Below, piece by piece: positions 36,926-45,925 of a stretch of DNA of 64,000 bases. Location of the stretch: positions 1-64,000 of the forward strand of contig NZ_JASBQQ010000002.1 in the NCBI RefSeq assembly GCF_029961185.1. Direction: 5' to 3'. Source of the stretch: Albidovulum aestuarii. GTDB taxonomy: Bacteria; Pseudomonadota; Alphaproteobacteria; Rhodobacterales; Rhodobacteraceae. The notes beneath the pieces are model-generated. The model did not search any database and was not told where the DNA came from. It saw nothing but the letters and a program-made list of their open reading frames with translations. Position numbers and translations under genes: made by a program. Positions within the stretch are counted from its first letter, which is position 1. Every line of letters begins with the position of its first letter.

Positions 36926-37704
36926 TGTCTGACAACGTACCGGTGGTCGAGGGGCGCGGAATTGTAAAACGCTACGGTCACGTCACGGCCATAGACCGCT
37001 CCGATTTCGAACTTCGCAAAGGCGAGATCCTCGCGGTCATCGGTGACAACGGCGCTGGCAAGTCGTCCATCGTCAAGGCGATCTGCGGCGCGACCATACC
37101 GGACGAGGGCGAGATCCTGATCGAGGGGAAACGAGTCAATTTCACGTCCCCAATGGATGCTCGCAACATGGGGATCGAAATCGTCTACCAGACCCTCGCG
37201 ATGTCCCCTGCCCTGTCGATCACCGACAATATGTTCATGGGGCGCGAAATCCGCAAACAGGGCTTCATGGGCAGGTATCTGCGGCAGCTTGACCGCCCGG
37301 CGATGGAGAAATTTGCCCGCGAGAAGCTGACCGAGCTGGGCCTGATGACCGTTCAGTCAATCAACCAGGCCGTAGAAACACTCTCGGGCGGTCAACGCCA
37401 GGGCGTTGCAGTCGCCCGCGCCGCCGCCTTTGCCACGAAGTTCATCATCATGGACGAACCGACCGCTGCCCTGGGTGTCAAGGAAAGCCGGAGAGTACTG
37501 GAGCTGATACAGGATGTCCGGTCGCGGGGCATTCCGATCATCCTGATCAGCCACAACATGCCGCATGTCTTCGAGGTTGCGGACCGGATTCACATCCACC
37601 GGCTTGGAAAGAGGCTCTGTGTCATCGACCCGAAGGATTACACAATGTCCGACGCCGTCGCCTTCATGACCGGGGCGAAAGAGCCTCCGAAGCAGAGCGA
37701 TTAA
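36922..37704 (+). CDS. frcA: Fructose-type ABC transporter ATPase
   Basis: The 260-residue protein has Walker A GDNGAGKSS, signature LSGGQRQGVAVARA and Walker B FIIMDEPTAALG. It is a single-ATPase-domain protein, as FrcA is, not the double-domain RbsA/MglA type. The start overlaps the frcC stop codon (ATGA). No frcK kinase gene follows, unlike the S. meliloti operon. Confidence 0.92.
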   Translation: MMSDNVPVVEGRGIVKRYGHVTAIDRSDFELRKGEILAVIGDNGAGKSSIVKAICGATIPDEGEILIEGKRVNFTSPMDARNMGIEIVYQTLAMSPALSITDNMFMGREIRKQGFMGRYLRQLDRPAMEKFAREKLTELGLMTVQSINQAVETLSGGQRQGVAVARAAAFATKFIIMDEPTAALGVKESRRVLELIQDVRSRGIPIILISHNMPHVFEVADRIHIHRLGKRLCVIDPKDYTMSDAVAFMTGAKEPPKQSD

Positions 37705-38145
37705 GCGCCAGTTCAGGCTGATGCGATCAGAAGCGACGCCCGCGCCATTCGTTGTGCATTGAGGTTCCGGCCTTTCTTGATCGCCCGCTCATCTGACATC
37801 CGCCATGGCGGTCAGAAATTTTCGAATAAGATCTGATGCTGCAGCAAAGTCTGCCGGGTTGGTCCTACGTGGAATAGTTCGGAAATATTGTGAGTGCCGC
37901 CCGTGACCATGTCGCTGGTTTTACAATGCAGATCGGCAGCGAGTTGAGTGCGTCCTCGGCGATTCGCAATTAACCGCGCCGATGCACCTGTCAAAATTTC
38001 AGCATGCGGTCCGCCGCGCGGACATTCGAACCGACCAACACTCCCGGATCGGTCAATGCAAACCCAATATAGGCTGGAAAAGGACAAATGGCCTGCTGAC
38101 CAGGCCTCATGATTTTGCTTGCGGCACTCGCCATGGCCGCCTAGC
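37705..38145. other. Intergenic region upstream of the organophosphate cluster
   Basis: About 440 bases with no supported gene. A 91-codon minus-strand frame (37812-38087) has no ribosome binding site or recognised family. The region ends in a PHO-box-like element. Confidence 0.45.
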
Positions 38146-38175
38146 GTGACATAAAACTGTTACAAAATGTTTACA
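38146..38175 (+). promoter_or_regulatory. PHO box (PhoB binding site)
   Basis: GTGACAT (38146-38152), AAAA, CTGTTAC (38157-38163) and a third weaker repeat around TTTAC (38170-38174) are spaced by 11 bases. The PhoB consensus is CTGTCAT-AAAA/TAAA-CTGTCAT/C; the two main half-sites match at 5 of 7 and 6 of 7 positions with the exact 4-base spacer. It is 16 bases before the ATG of the binding-protein gene at 38192, so the transcription start geometry is tight, but the orientation and spacing fit phosphate-starvation control. Confidence 0.65.
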
Positions 38176-38191
38176 TTGGGAGGAACTGATC

Positions 38192-39208
38192 ATGCGGAGC
38201 ATCGCGCTCGGAGTGTCGTTGTTTGCTGTCTCGGTCGGAGCGGCCAACGCAGCCGGAAAACTCAATCTTTACTGTGCCGCGCAAGAGGAATGGTGCCAGG
38301 TGATGGCGCGCGGATTTGAAGACGCAACGGGGATCGACGTCGACATGACGCGGAAGTCCTCGGGCGAAACCTTCGCGCAGGTGAAGGCAGAAGAATCCAA
38401 TCCGAAAGGCGATGTCTGGTGGGGTGGCACGGGCGACCCGCATCTTCAGGCCGCAGAGGAGGGTCTGACCGAACCCTATGTTTCCCCGATGCGCGATCAG
38501 CTTCATCCCTGGGCCATCTCTCAGGCGACGAGTGCGGGCGACCGCACCATCGGCATCTATTCCGGCGCACTCGGCTTTGGCTACAACTCCGACCTTCTGG
38601 CCGCGAACGGCCTGACCGCCCCGGCCTGCTGGGAGGATCTGACCAAGCCCGAGTTCAAGGGCCATGTGCAGATGGCAAACCCGAACTCCTCTGGAACCGC
38701 TTATACGACGCTCGCCACGATGGTGCAGCTATTCGGCGAGGATGGCGGGTTCGACTACATGAAGCGGCTGCACGCCAATATCAACCAGTACACCAAGTCC
38801 GGCTCGGCCCCGATCAAGGCCGCAGGTCAGGGTGAGACCACGATCGGCATCGTCTTCATGCATGATGCGGTGGCGCAGACCGTCGCCGGGTTCCCGGTCG
38901 TGACCGTCGCGCCATGTGAAGGCACGGGATACGAAATCGGCTCAATGTCGATCATCGCGGGCGCGCGCAACATGGACGAGGCCAAGCAGTTCTACGACTG
39001 GGCGCTGTCCGCCGAGGCGCAGAACCTCGCGCTGGAGGTCAATGCCTTCCAGGTCCCGTCGAACATGGGCGCACAGACCTCGGACAAGGCGCCGGATCTG
39101 TCGTCGATCAAGCTCATCGACTACGACTTCAAGAAGTACGGGTCGAGCGACGAGCGCAAACGGCTTCTGGCCAAGTGGGATAGCGACGTCTCTACCCTGC
39201 CGCAGTAA
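38192..39208 (+). CDS. ABC substrate-binding protein, AfuA/FbpA/AepX-like (SBP family 1/6)
   Basis: The 338-residue protein has a signal peptide (cleavage after ANA, near residue 20) and then LNLYCAAQEEWCQVMARGFE, the start typical of iron/sugar-phosphate/aminoethylphosphonate binding proteins. Relatives include AfuA, which binds hexose phosphates, and AepX, which binds 2-aminoethylphosphonate. A PHO box just upstream argues for a phosphorus-containing ligand rather than iron; the Tyr-Tyr iron ligands of FbpA are not evident. GGGAGG precedes the ATG. Ligand unknown. Confidence 0.88.
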   Translation: MRSIALGVSLFAVSVGAANAAGKLNLYCAAQEEWCQVMARGFEDATGIDVDMTRKSSGETFAQVKAEESNPKGDVWWGGTGDPHLQAAEEGLTEPYVSPMRDQLHPWAISQATSAGDRTIGIYSGALGFGYNSDLLAANGLTAPACWEDLTKPEFKGHVQMANPNSSGTAYTTLATMVQLFGEDGGFDYMKRLHANINQYTKSGSAPIKAAGQGETTIGIVFMHDAVAQTVAGFPVVTVAPCEGTGYEIGSMSIIAGARNMDEAKQFYDWALSAEAQNLALEVNAFQVPSNMGAQTSDKAPDLSSIKLIDYDFKKYGSSDERKRLLAKWDSDVSTLPQ

Positions 39209-39213
39209 GCTTT

Positions 39214-41427
39214 GTGCGGGCCATAACGTCCGAAAAAACCACCCATCCGGTGCTGATCTTCTGGATCGTTGCCGGTTGGGTCGGATTTGTTCTTCTGCCC
39301 TGGTACGGGGTGGAGGAGTTCTGGTTTCTCGAATGGCTGACGGACGGCTGGCCCACGGACAGCGACTATGCGCCCGGCGCCTTTCTGCTTGGGCAGGGTG
39401 AAAAACCCTGGCTCTGGCCGCTCGTGCCTGCGCTTCTGGCGCCGCTACTGGTGCTGCAACGGCGCAAGACCGATCCTGTCTTCGCCTATGTGCTTCTGGC
39501 GGCGGGCGGATTCGGATTTGCCTGGCTTGTCGCGCAGGGGCTTGGGATCGGCATCAGGGGCTGGACGGCCGATTGGCTCGCCGCACTCTTCGGGCCGCTG
39601 GAGGACCGCCAATACGGCATGGGTTATGGCGCGCTGATTGTCGCCTCGGCATTTCTGTTTCTCTTCACTCAAGGCATCGCGGCGCGCGGTGCGATCAACG
39701 GCGATGTCTTTGTCACCGGCGCCATCGGCGGGGTCATCGCTGTCGTCACGATCTTTGTCTTCTTCCCCATCGCCAAGATGCTTGCAGCCGCCTTCATCAC
39801 CGAGGAAGGCGGCTATTCGATCCCCCTCTTCTTCGCGAAGTTCTTCGACAACCGCATCTGGGGGCTTGGTTGCTTGTCCGGCACGCGGTGCGGCGTGGCT
39901 TGGAATTCGCTGTTCCTTGCCGTGCTGGTCGGCGTGCTGACCACGCTTCTCGGCCTCGTCTTCGCGCTGGTCCTGACGCGCTCAGGCTTCCGGTTCAAAC
40001 GGGAACTCAGGGCAATCACCGTTCTGCCGATCATCACGCCGCCCTTCGTCATCGGCCTCGCCATCATCCTTCTCTTCGGCCTCTCGGGCGCCGTCACGAC
40101 CTGGGTCGCCGACCTCATTGGTATCAGGCCGACGCGCTGGGTCTATGGCCTGCCCGGTATTCTGATCGCCCAGCTTTTGGCCTTCACCCCCATCGCCTTC
40201 CTCGTCCTCATCGGCGTGGTCGAGGGCGTTTCCCCATCGATGGAGGAAGCGGCGCAGACCCTGCGTGCGACGCGCTGGCAGACCTTCCGCACCGTCTCGC
40301 TGCCCCTGATGCGCCCCGGGCTCGCCAACGCATTCCTTCTGGGCTTTATCGAAAGCATGGCCGATTTCGGCAACCCGCTGGTCCTTGGCGGAAATTACGA
40401 CGTTCTATCGACCGAGATCTTCTTTGCCATTGTCGGCGCGCAATACGATCAGGGCCGGGCGGCGATCCTGTCGATGGTGCTTCTGGGCTTCACGCTCGCG
40501 GCCTTCTACCTGCAACGGTTCTGGCTGGGAAAGAAAAGCTACACCACCGTCACCGGCAAGGGCGACGCCGGCGTGCATCCGCAGATGCCGAGGGGATTGG
40601 CGATCCCGGTCTATGTCATTGCGGCGCTCTGGGGCACGTTCACGCTGATCATCTACGGCATGATCCTTTACGGGTCCATGGTGCAGCTCTGGGGCGTCGA
40701 CAATACGCTGACCTTCAAGCACTACATCACCGCCTTTGCGGTCCGCTTCGAAGAGGGTGGCATCCGCTGGGTCGGCTCGGCCTGGGACAGCTTCTGGACG
40801 ACGATGATGATCTCGACCGTCGCGGCCCCCCTGACCGCCGCCGTGGGTCTGATCACGGCCTACCTGCTGACGCGGCAGGATTTCGCGGGCAAGCGCAGCT
40901 TCGAATTCGGCACGATGCTCAGTTTCGCCATCCCTGGCACGGTGATCGGAGTCAGCTACATCCTCGCCTTCAACGTGCCGCCGATCGAGATCACGGGAAC
41001 GGGCCTGATCCTCGTCATCAGCTTCATCTTCCGCAACATGCCGGTGGGTGTCCGCGCCGGCATCGCCTCGATGAGCCAGCTCGACCGATCGCTGGACGAA
41101 TCCTCGCTGACCTTGGGCGCGAACAGCTGGCAGACCTTCCGGCGGGTGATCCTGCCGCTGCTGCGCCCCGCGATCCTCGCGGCGCTTGTCTATTCCTTCG
41201 TCCGCGCGATGACCGCGATCTCGGCGGTGATCTTCCTCGTCTCCGCCCGCTACGACATGGCGACGAGCTACATCATCGGGCGGGTGGAGAACAACGATTA
41301 CGGCCTCGCCATCGCCTATTCGACGACGCTCATCTTCGTGATGCTGGCCGCCGTCGGGCTGTTGCAGCTTCTGGTGGGACGCACGCAGATCGGGCGCAGG
41401 CTGGCCCATGAACAGGGAGGCTCGTGA
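39214..41427 (+). CDS. Fused double-domain ABC permease, AfuB/AepW type
   Basis: The 737-residue protein joins two permease domains. After about 200 residues with extra membrane segments come the first core (EAA loop EEAAQTLRATRWQTFRTVSLP, about residue 345) and the second core (EAA loop DESSLTLGANSWQTFRRVILP, about residue 628). Such fused permeases belong to the iron/thiamine/AEP/sugar-phosphate group (FbpB, AfuB, AepW). It starts with GTG at 39214, 5 bases after the binding-protein stop, without a good leader, so translation is probably coupled. A 4-base overlap joins it to the ATPase. Confidence 0.9.
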   Translation: MRAITSEKTTHPVLIFWIVAGWVGFVLLPWYGVEEFWFLEWLTDGWPTDSDYAPGAFLLGQGEKPWLWPLVPALLAPLLVLQRRKTDPVFAYVLLAAGGFGFAWLVAQGLGIGIRGWTADWLAALFGPLEDRQYGMGYGALIVASAFLFLFTQGIAARGAINGDVFVTGAIGGVIAVVTIFVFFPIAKMLAAAFITEEGGYSIPLFFAKFFDNRIWGLGCLSGTRCGVAWNSLFLAVLVGVLTTLLGLVFALVLTRSGFRFKRELRAITVLPIITPPFVIGLAIILLFGLSGAVTTWVADLIGIRPTRWVYGLPGILIAQLLAFTPIAFLVLIGVVEGVSPSMEEAAQTLRATRWQTFRTVSLPLMRPGLANAFLLGFIESMADFGNPLVLGGNYDVLSTEIFFAIVGAQYDQGRAAILSMVLLGFTLAAFYLQRFWLGKKSYTTVTGKGDAGVHPQMPRGLAIPVYVIAALWGTFTLIIYGMILYGSMVQLWGVDNTLTFKHYITAFAVRFEEGGIRWVGSAWDSFWTTMMISTVAAPLTAAVGLITAYLLTRQDFAGKRSFEFGTMLSFAIPGTVIGVSYILAFNVPPIEITGTGLILVISFIFRNMPVGVRAGIASMSQLDRSLDESSLTLGANSWQTFRRVILPLLRPAILAALVYSFVRAMTAISAVIFLVSARYDMATSYIIGRVENNDYGLAIAYSTTLIFVMLAAVGLLQLLVGRTQIGRRLAHEQGGS

Positions 41428-42494
41428 TGGCCGGTGTCAGTTCCAAGGCCGCCTCGGTCGTCTTCGACCATGTGACCAAGGTCTACGGCAAGGATGTCGT
41501 GGCGGTGAACGACGTGAGCCTATCGATTGCGCCGGGCAAGCTGGTGACGCTTCTAGGCCCGTCGGGCTGCGGCAAGACAACGACTCTCAGGATGATCGCG
41601 GGGCTGGAGATGGCGACCTCGGGCCGCATCCTGATCGGCGACAAGGATGTGACCACCCTGCCCGCCACCGACCGCGACGTGTCTATGGTGTTCCAGTCCT
41701 ACGCTTTGTTCCCGCACATGACCGTGCTGGAAAACGTGAGCTACGGGCTGAAATTCTCCGGCTTCACAAAGGCCGAGACGCTGGAGCGGGCGAATGCCGG
41801 GCTGTCGCTGGTGGGGCTGGAGGGATACGGCGGGCGGCTGCCGTCGGAGCTCTCGGGCGGCCAGCAGCAGCGGGTGGCCGTCGCCCGGGCGCTGGTGCTG
41901 GAGCCGCAGGTTCTCCTTTTCGACGAACCGCTTTCAAACCTCGACGCCAAGCTGCGCCGTCATGTGCGCGAAGAAATCCGCGAGATCCAGCAGAACCTCG
42001 GTCTGACGGTCGTCTACGTCACGCATGATCAGGAAGAGGCGCTGGCCGTCTCTGACGAAATCGTCGTCATGAAGAACGCCGCCATCGCCCAGATCGGTCG
42101 CCCGCGCGAGCTATACGACGCCCCCGCCGACACATTCGTCGCCGACTTCATCGGCGAGGCCAATCTGCTCGAATGCCAGATCGTGGCGGTTGACGGCGAC
42201 ATGGCCGAGATCGAAGTCGGCGGCATCCGCCACCGCCTGCCGTCGAGGGGCCTGACACCCGGCAAGGCGATGCTGGCTTTGCGCCCCTCCCGCATCCGTG
42301 TCACCGACGGCGAGGGGCTGGCGGCGACGGTTGAGAAGGTCACCTATGTCGGACCGCGCATGGAATACACCTTCGCGGGCGATTTCGGTCAACTCTTCGC
42401 GGTCAGCGATGATGTCGACGCACCGTTGAAGGTCGGCGATGCGATCAGGATCGGCCTTGCGGCCTCCGGCCCGGTTCTGGTGCCTGATGCGTGA
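41424..42494 (+). CDS. ABC transporter ATPase, AfuC/FbpC/AepV type
   Basis: A 356-residue ATPase with Walker A GPSGCGKTT (about 47-55), signature [15 protein letters not shown], Walker B VLLFDEPLSNLD and a C-terminal TOBE domain. It energises the fused permease encoded just upstream (ATGA overlap). Codon use and GC are like the neighbours. It converges with the inositol-monophosphatase-family gene, 19 bases away. Confidence 0.92.
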   Translation: MMAGVSSKAASVVFDHVTKVYGKDVVAVNDVSLSIAPGKLVTLLGPSGCGKTTTLRMIAGLEMATSGRILIGDKDVTTLPATDRDVSMVFQSYALFPHMTVLENVSYGLKFSGFTKAETLERANAGLSLVGLEGYGGRLPSELSGGQQQRVAVARALVLEPQVLLFDEPLSNLDAKLRRHVREEIREIQQNLGLTVVYVTHDQEEALAVSDEIVVMKNAAIAQIGRPRELYDAPADTFVADFIGEANLLECQIVAVDGDMAEIEVGGIRHRLPSRGLTPGKAMLALRPSRIRVTDGEGLAATVEKVTYVGPRMEYTFAGDFGQLFAVSDDVDAPLKVGDAIRIGLAASGPVLVPDA

Positions 42495-42513
42495 TCCGAC
42501 CGGACATGGCCGG

Positions 42514-43320
42514 TCAGTACTGACCCGGGGCATAGGCCCGTTCGGCGATGGCCATGAGCTCATCAAAGACCTCGGGCGTTCCAACCAACACGCGCCCGCC
42601 TTCTGCAATCATCCGCGCCGCGTCCTGATCCTCGATCACACCGCCCGCTTCCGCGACCAGAAGCTGACCGGCAAGGCAGTCCCAGGCGTTCATATGCTCC
42701 TCGACGTAACCCAAGAGCTTACCGCTCGCGACATAGGCGAGCGACAGCGCGCCCGAGGCATTGCGGTAAAAGATACCGCCCGCTTCGATGATCTCGGGGA
42801 TAAGGCGTTTGATGCCCCCCGCGCTTGTCCGGCCAGAGAATCCGACGCCGACCGACCCTGTGCGGATGTCCCGGCCCCGCAACACGCCCAAAGCCCGATC
42901 ATTGACGAAAGCGCCCGCGCCCCGGCGGGCATGGTACATCTCGGCGTGATTGGGGTCGTGGATGACACCAATTTCGGTCCGGCTGCCCAAGACCACGGCA
43001 AGGACAACCGTCCAGCCTGGAATCCCGTGGATGAAATTCGTCGTGCCGTCGATCGGGTCGATCACCCAGGTAAACCCGCTCGCCCCCGCCTTTGGCGCGT
43101 CCTCCTCACCGACGATCCCGTCATCGGGGAAGGCTTCGGACAGGGCTTTGCGCACGAAAGCCTCGACATTCTTGTCCGCCTCAGAGACAAAATCCTGATG
43201 GCTTTTGACCTCGACATTCAGACCGTCGAAACGGCGGAAGTAATCGAGCGCCAGCGCGCCGGCTTCCTCTGCGATCCGCCGCGCGCCGGCATAGCGCCGG
43301 TCAATTTCCTGCCCGTTCAT
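42514..43320 (-). CDS. Inositol monophosphatase/FBPase superfamily phosphatase
   Basis: The 268-residue protein has all the metal-site motifs of the family: GEED (about 71-74), DPIDGTTNF (about 87-95) and AWDCLAGQLLVAEAGG near the C-terminus. Relatives dephosphorylate inositol phosphates, histidinol phosphate, PAP or sugar phosphates with lithium-sensitive Mg2+ chemistry. It lies reversed between the two importers, with 38 bases to the divergent HAD gene, and is the clearest phosphatase of the cluster, suggesting cytoplasmic dephosphorylation of an imported phosphoester. GGGGGCAGGA precedes the ATG. Confidence 0.92.
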   Translation of the reverse strand: MNGQEIDRRYAGARRIAEEAGALALDYFRRFDGLNVEVKSHQDFVSEADKNVEAFVRKALSEAFPDDGIVGEEDAPKAGASGFTWVIDPIDGTTNFIHGIPGWTVVLAVVLGSRTEIGVIHDPNHAEMYHARRGAGAFVNDRALGVLRGRDIRTGSVGVGFSGRTSAGGIKRLIPEIIEAGGIFYRNASGALSLAYVASGKLLGYVEEHMNAWDCLAGQLLVAEAGGVIEDQDAARMIAEGGRVLVGTPEVFDELMAIAERAYAPGQY

Positions 43321-43358
43321 TCCTGCCCCCTCTCGTCAGACATCGGGAGGCTAGCAGC

Positions 43359-44066
43359 ATGACACAGCAACTGCGAGAGGCCACGTTCGACCTGACGCGC
43401 TACCGGGCCGCGATCTTCGATCTGGATGGCACACTCGTTCACAGCGAGCATGTCTGGGAAAAGGCCAAGATCGAGGTGACCGCCCGCTACGGCAAGCGAC
43501 CTTCGCAGGCACTGCTCGACGCCCATGTTGGGCGGGGGCTCAAGGATTTTCTCGACGAACTCTTCGGAATGCCGCTGACGCCCGAGATGCGGCGGGCCAT
43601 AGGTGACCAGATCGGGGCCGAGGCGGATATCTGGCTGGAACGGATGCGCGAACCGGTGCCGGGGGCAAAGGACTGGCTGCTCGGCCTTGTCGATGCAGGC
43701 TTGCGGATCGCGATCTGTTCGTCCTCGCCCCGCCGCCATATAGACGGCGCGGTCGAGATGCTCGGGCTTCAGGATATCGTAGAATTGGCCGTTTCAGGCG
43801 CAGAACTGCCTGTGGGCAAGCCCGATCCGCTGCCGTTCCTGACAACGCTCGACGCACTTTCGCTAGCGGCCGACGCGGCCTTCGCGGTCGAGGATTCCGT
43901 TCCGGGCGCTCGGGCCGCGCATGGCGCGGGGTTGTTCACCATCGCCGTCGGGCCGGGCTGCACCGGCCCCGCCTATGATTTCTGCCCAATACGCCGCGAA
44001 ACCTTCGCGGACCTCATGACCACCACACGATCGTTACACAGGAGCGCGACAACACCGGCCGCATGA
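43359..44066 (+). CDS. HAD-superfamily hydrolase, class IA (phosphatase-like)
   Basis: The 235-residue protein has the nucleophile motif FDLDGTLVHSE (D at about 21 and 23), the helical cap, CSSSPRRH (motif II), GKPDP (motif III lysine) and AVEDSVPGARAAHGAG (motif IV). This is the CbbY/phosphoglycolate phosphatase/beta-phosphoglucomutase group, which hydrolyses or moves phosphate on small sugars and acids. GGGAGG lies eleven bases before the ATG. It lies 37 bases upstream of phnD and is probably in the same transcript. Confidence 0.9.
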   Translation: MTQQLREATFDLTRYRAAIFDLDGTLVHSEHVWEKAKIEVTARYGKRPSQALLDAHVGRGLKDFLDELFGMPLTPEMRRAIGDQIGAEADIWLERMREPVPGAKDWLLGLVDAGLRIAICSSSPRRHIDGAVEMLGLQDIVELAVSGAELPVGKPDPLPFLTTLDALSLAADAAFAVEDSVPGARAAHGAGLFTIAVGPGCTGPAYDFCPIRRETFADLMTTTRSLHRSATTPAA

Positions 44067-44103
44067 CCGGACCCCATAAAGACCAACTGACAAGGAGGAT
44101 ACG

Positions 44104-45078
44104 ATGACCCTTTCAAAACTGCTTTCGACCATGGCCGCCACGGCTGCATTCGCAGTGATGGCGATGCCTGCCGCCGCGCAGGACTGCCCGCGCGGCGATC
44201 TCGACGAACGGTTCTGCGATGCCGACGGCGACCTGATTGCCGACATCCCGACCGATCCGGCCCAGCAACTCGACCCGGACGAACTTATCTTTGCCTACAC
44301 GCCGGTCGAGGACCCCGCTGTCTACAAGACCGCCTGGTCGGACTTCCTGACCCATCTCGAAGCGAAGACAGGCAAGAAGGTCGTCTTCTTCCCCGTTCAG
44401 TCGAACGCCGCCCAGATCGAGGCGATGCGCTCGGGTCGCCTGCATATTGCGGGCTTCAACACCGGCTCCAATCCCCTCGCCGTCAATTGCGCGGGCTTCC
44501 GTCCCTTCACGATCATGGCCAGCGAGGACGGCCATTTCGGCTATGAGATGGAGATCCTGACATATCCCGGTTCCGGCATCGAAAAGGTCGAGGATATCAA
44601 GGGCAAGCAGATGGCCTTCACCTCGGAAACCTCGAATTCCGGCTTCAAGGCACCCTCAGCGATCCTCAAGGCCGATTTCGGCATGGTGGCCGGGACGGAC
44701 TTTGAACCGGTCTTCTCGGGCAAGCACGACAACTCGATCCTCGGCGTGGCAAACAAGGACTATCCGGCGGCTTCCATCGCCAACTCGGTCATGAGCCGGA
44801 TGATCGAACGCGATGTGATCAAGCCGGATCAGGTGATCTCGATCTACAAGTCGCAGACCTTCCCGACGACCGGCTTCGGCGTGGTCTACAACCTGAAGCC
44901 CGAACTGCAGGAGCAGATCAAGGAAGCGTTCTTCGATTTCGAATGGGACGGCACGACCCTTCAGGCCGAGTTCGAGAAATCGGGCGAAGGCCAGTTCCTG
45001 GAAATGAACTACAAGGATTTCTGGGAAGTGATCCGCAAGATCGACGCCGCGAACGGCGTGTCCTACGCTTGCGAGTGA
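44104..45078 (+). CDS. phnD: PhnD-like phosphonate/phosphoester-binding protein
   Basis: The 324-residue product has a signal peptide (cleavage after AAA-Q26) and a PhnD-type fold: [38 protein letters not shown] and the [18 protein letters not shown] phosphonate-loop region. The mature N-terminus carries a Cys pair (C28, C38) and a calcium-loop-like DADGDLIAD (D39-D47), found in one clade of these proteins. It binds phosphonates, phosphite or phosphate esters in the periplasm; which one is unknown. AAGGAGGA precedes the ATG. Confidence 0.9.
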   Translation: MTLSKLLSTMAATAAFAVMAMPAAAQDCPRGDLDERFCDADGDLIADIPTDPAQQLDPDELIFAYTPVEDPAVYKTAWSDFLTHLEAKTGKKVVFFPVQSNAAQIEAMRSGRLHIAGFNTGSNPLAVNCAGFRPFTIMASEDGHFGYEMEILTYPGSGIEKVEDIKGKQMAFTSETSNSGFKAPSAILKADFGMVAGTDFEPVFSGKHDNSILGVANKDYPAASIANSVMSRMIERDVIKPDQVISIYKSQTFPTTGFGVVYNLKPELQEQIKEAFFDFEWDGTTLQAEFEKSGEGQFLEMNYKDFWEVIRKIDAANGVSYACE

Positions 45079-45086
45079 CATAACAA

Positions 45087-45112
45087 GCGGCGGCCCCATG
45101 CCGGGCCGTCGC
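45087..45112 (+). terminator. Hairpin between phnD and phnC
   Basis: A 10-base-pair stem with one G-T pair (GCGGCGGCCC against GGGCCGTCGC) and a 6-base loop starts 8 bases after the phnD stop. No T-run follows, so partial termination or mRNA protection is more likely than full termination. Confidence 0.6.
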
Positions 45113-45136
45113 GACCCATGGGGAAGAGGGGCAGGA

Positions 45137-45925
45137 ATGCTGAGGCTGGAAAAGCTGACCAAGACCTATCGCACCGGCGACAAGGCGCTGAAAGCGGTCG
45201 ATCTCGAAGTGCCGAAGGGTCAGGTCATGGCGTTGATCGGGCCATCGGGCGCGGGCAAATCCACGCTGATCCGCTGCATCAACCGGCTGGTAGAGCCGAC
45301 AAGCGGCAAGGTCTGGCTGGGCGATGTGGAGCTCACGGGCCTCGGCACCTCCGCCTTGCGCCGTGAACGGCGCCGCATGGGCATGATCTTTCAGGAATAC
45401 GCGCTGGTGGAGCGGCTGACGGTGATGGAAAATGTCCTCTCCGGCCGCCTCGGCTATGTCGGCTTCTGGCGCAGCCTCACACGGCGCTATCCGCAATCCG
45501 ACGTGGATGAGGCATTCCGCCTGCTAGACCGCGTAGGTTTGGTCGAGATGGCTGACAAACGCGCCGACGAATTGTCGGGTGGCCAGCGTCAGCGGGTCGG
45601 AATCTGCCGGGCGCTGATCCAGAACCCGGCACTGCTTCTGGTCGACGAACCGACGGCGAGCCTCGATCCCAAGACCTCGCGCCAGATCATGCGGCTCATC
45701 TGCGAGCTTTGCGCCGAACGGGGTCTCGCCGCGATCATCAACATCCATGACGTGGCGCTGGCGCAGATGTTCGTCTCGCGCGTCATCGGCCTGCGCTTTG
45801 GCGCCGTCGAGTTCGACGGACCACCCGAGGCGCTGACGCCCGAAGTGCTGACCACGATCTACGGTGAGGAGGACTGGCAGGCGACGATCCGCAAGGTTGA
45901 CGAAGACGAGGAGGTGCAACCATGA
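45137..45925 (+). CDS. phnC: Phosphonate-type ABC transporter ATPase
   Basis: The 262-residue ATPase shows Walker [10 protein letters not shown], the PhnC-type segment [12 protein letters not shown], signature [15 protein letters not shown] and Walker [13 protein letters not shown]. The ATG at 45137 is chosen because AGGGGCAGGA precedes it; the frame is open upstream but only through the hairpin. It overlaps phnE by four bases. Confidence 0.93.
   Translation: MLRLEKLTKTYRTGDKALKAVDLEVPKGQVMALIGPSGAGKSTLIRCINRLVEPTSGKVWLGDVELTGLGTSALRRERRRMGMIFQEYALVERLTVMENVLSGRLGYVGFWRSLTRRYPQSDVDEAFRLLDRVGLVEMADKRADELSGGQRQRVGICRALIQNPALLLVDEPTASLDPKTSRQIMRLICELCAERGLAAIINIHDVALAQMFVSRVIGLRFGAVEFDGPPEALTPEVLTTIYGEEDWQATIRKVDEDEEVQP

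Noticed and set aside
37812-38087. 91-codon minus-strand frame
   Set aside because: No leader sequence, no family resemblance; it lies in an AT-richer intergenic region.
39573-41411. A 612-codon open frame on the plus strand
   Set aside because: It is an out-of-frame shadow of the fused permease; its arginine- and histidine-rich composition and lack of domains are typical of high-GC shadow frames.
38192-42494. Reading the first importer of the phosphorus cluster as an iron(III) transporter (FbpABC)
   Set aside because: The PHO box and phosphatase-type neighbours point to a phosphorus compound, and the paired tyrosine iron ligands are not evident in the binding protein.
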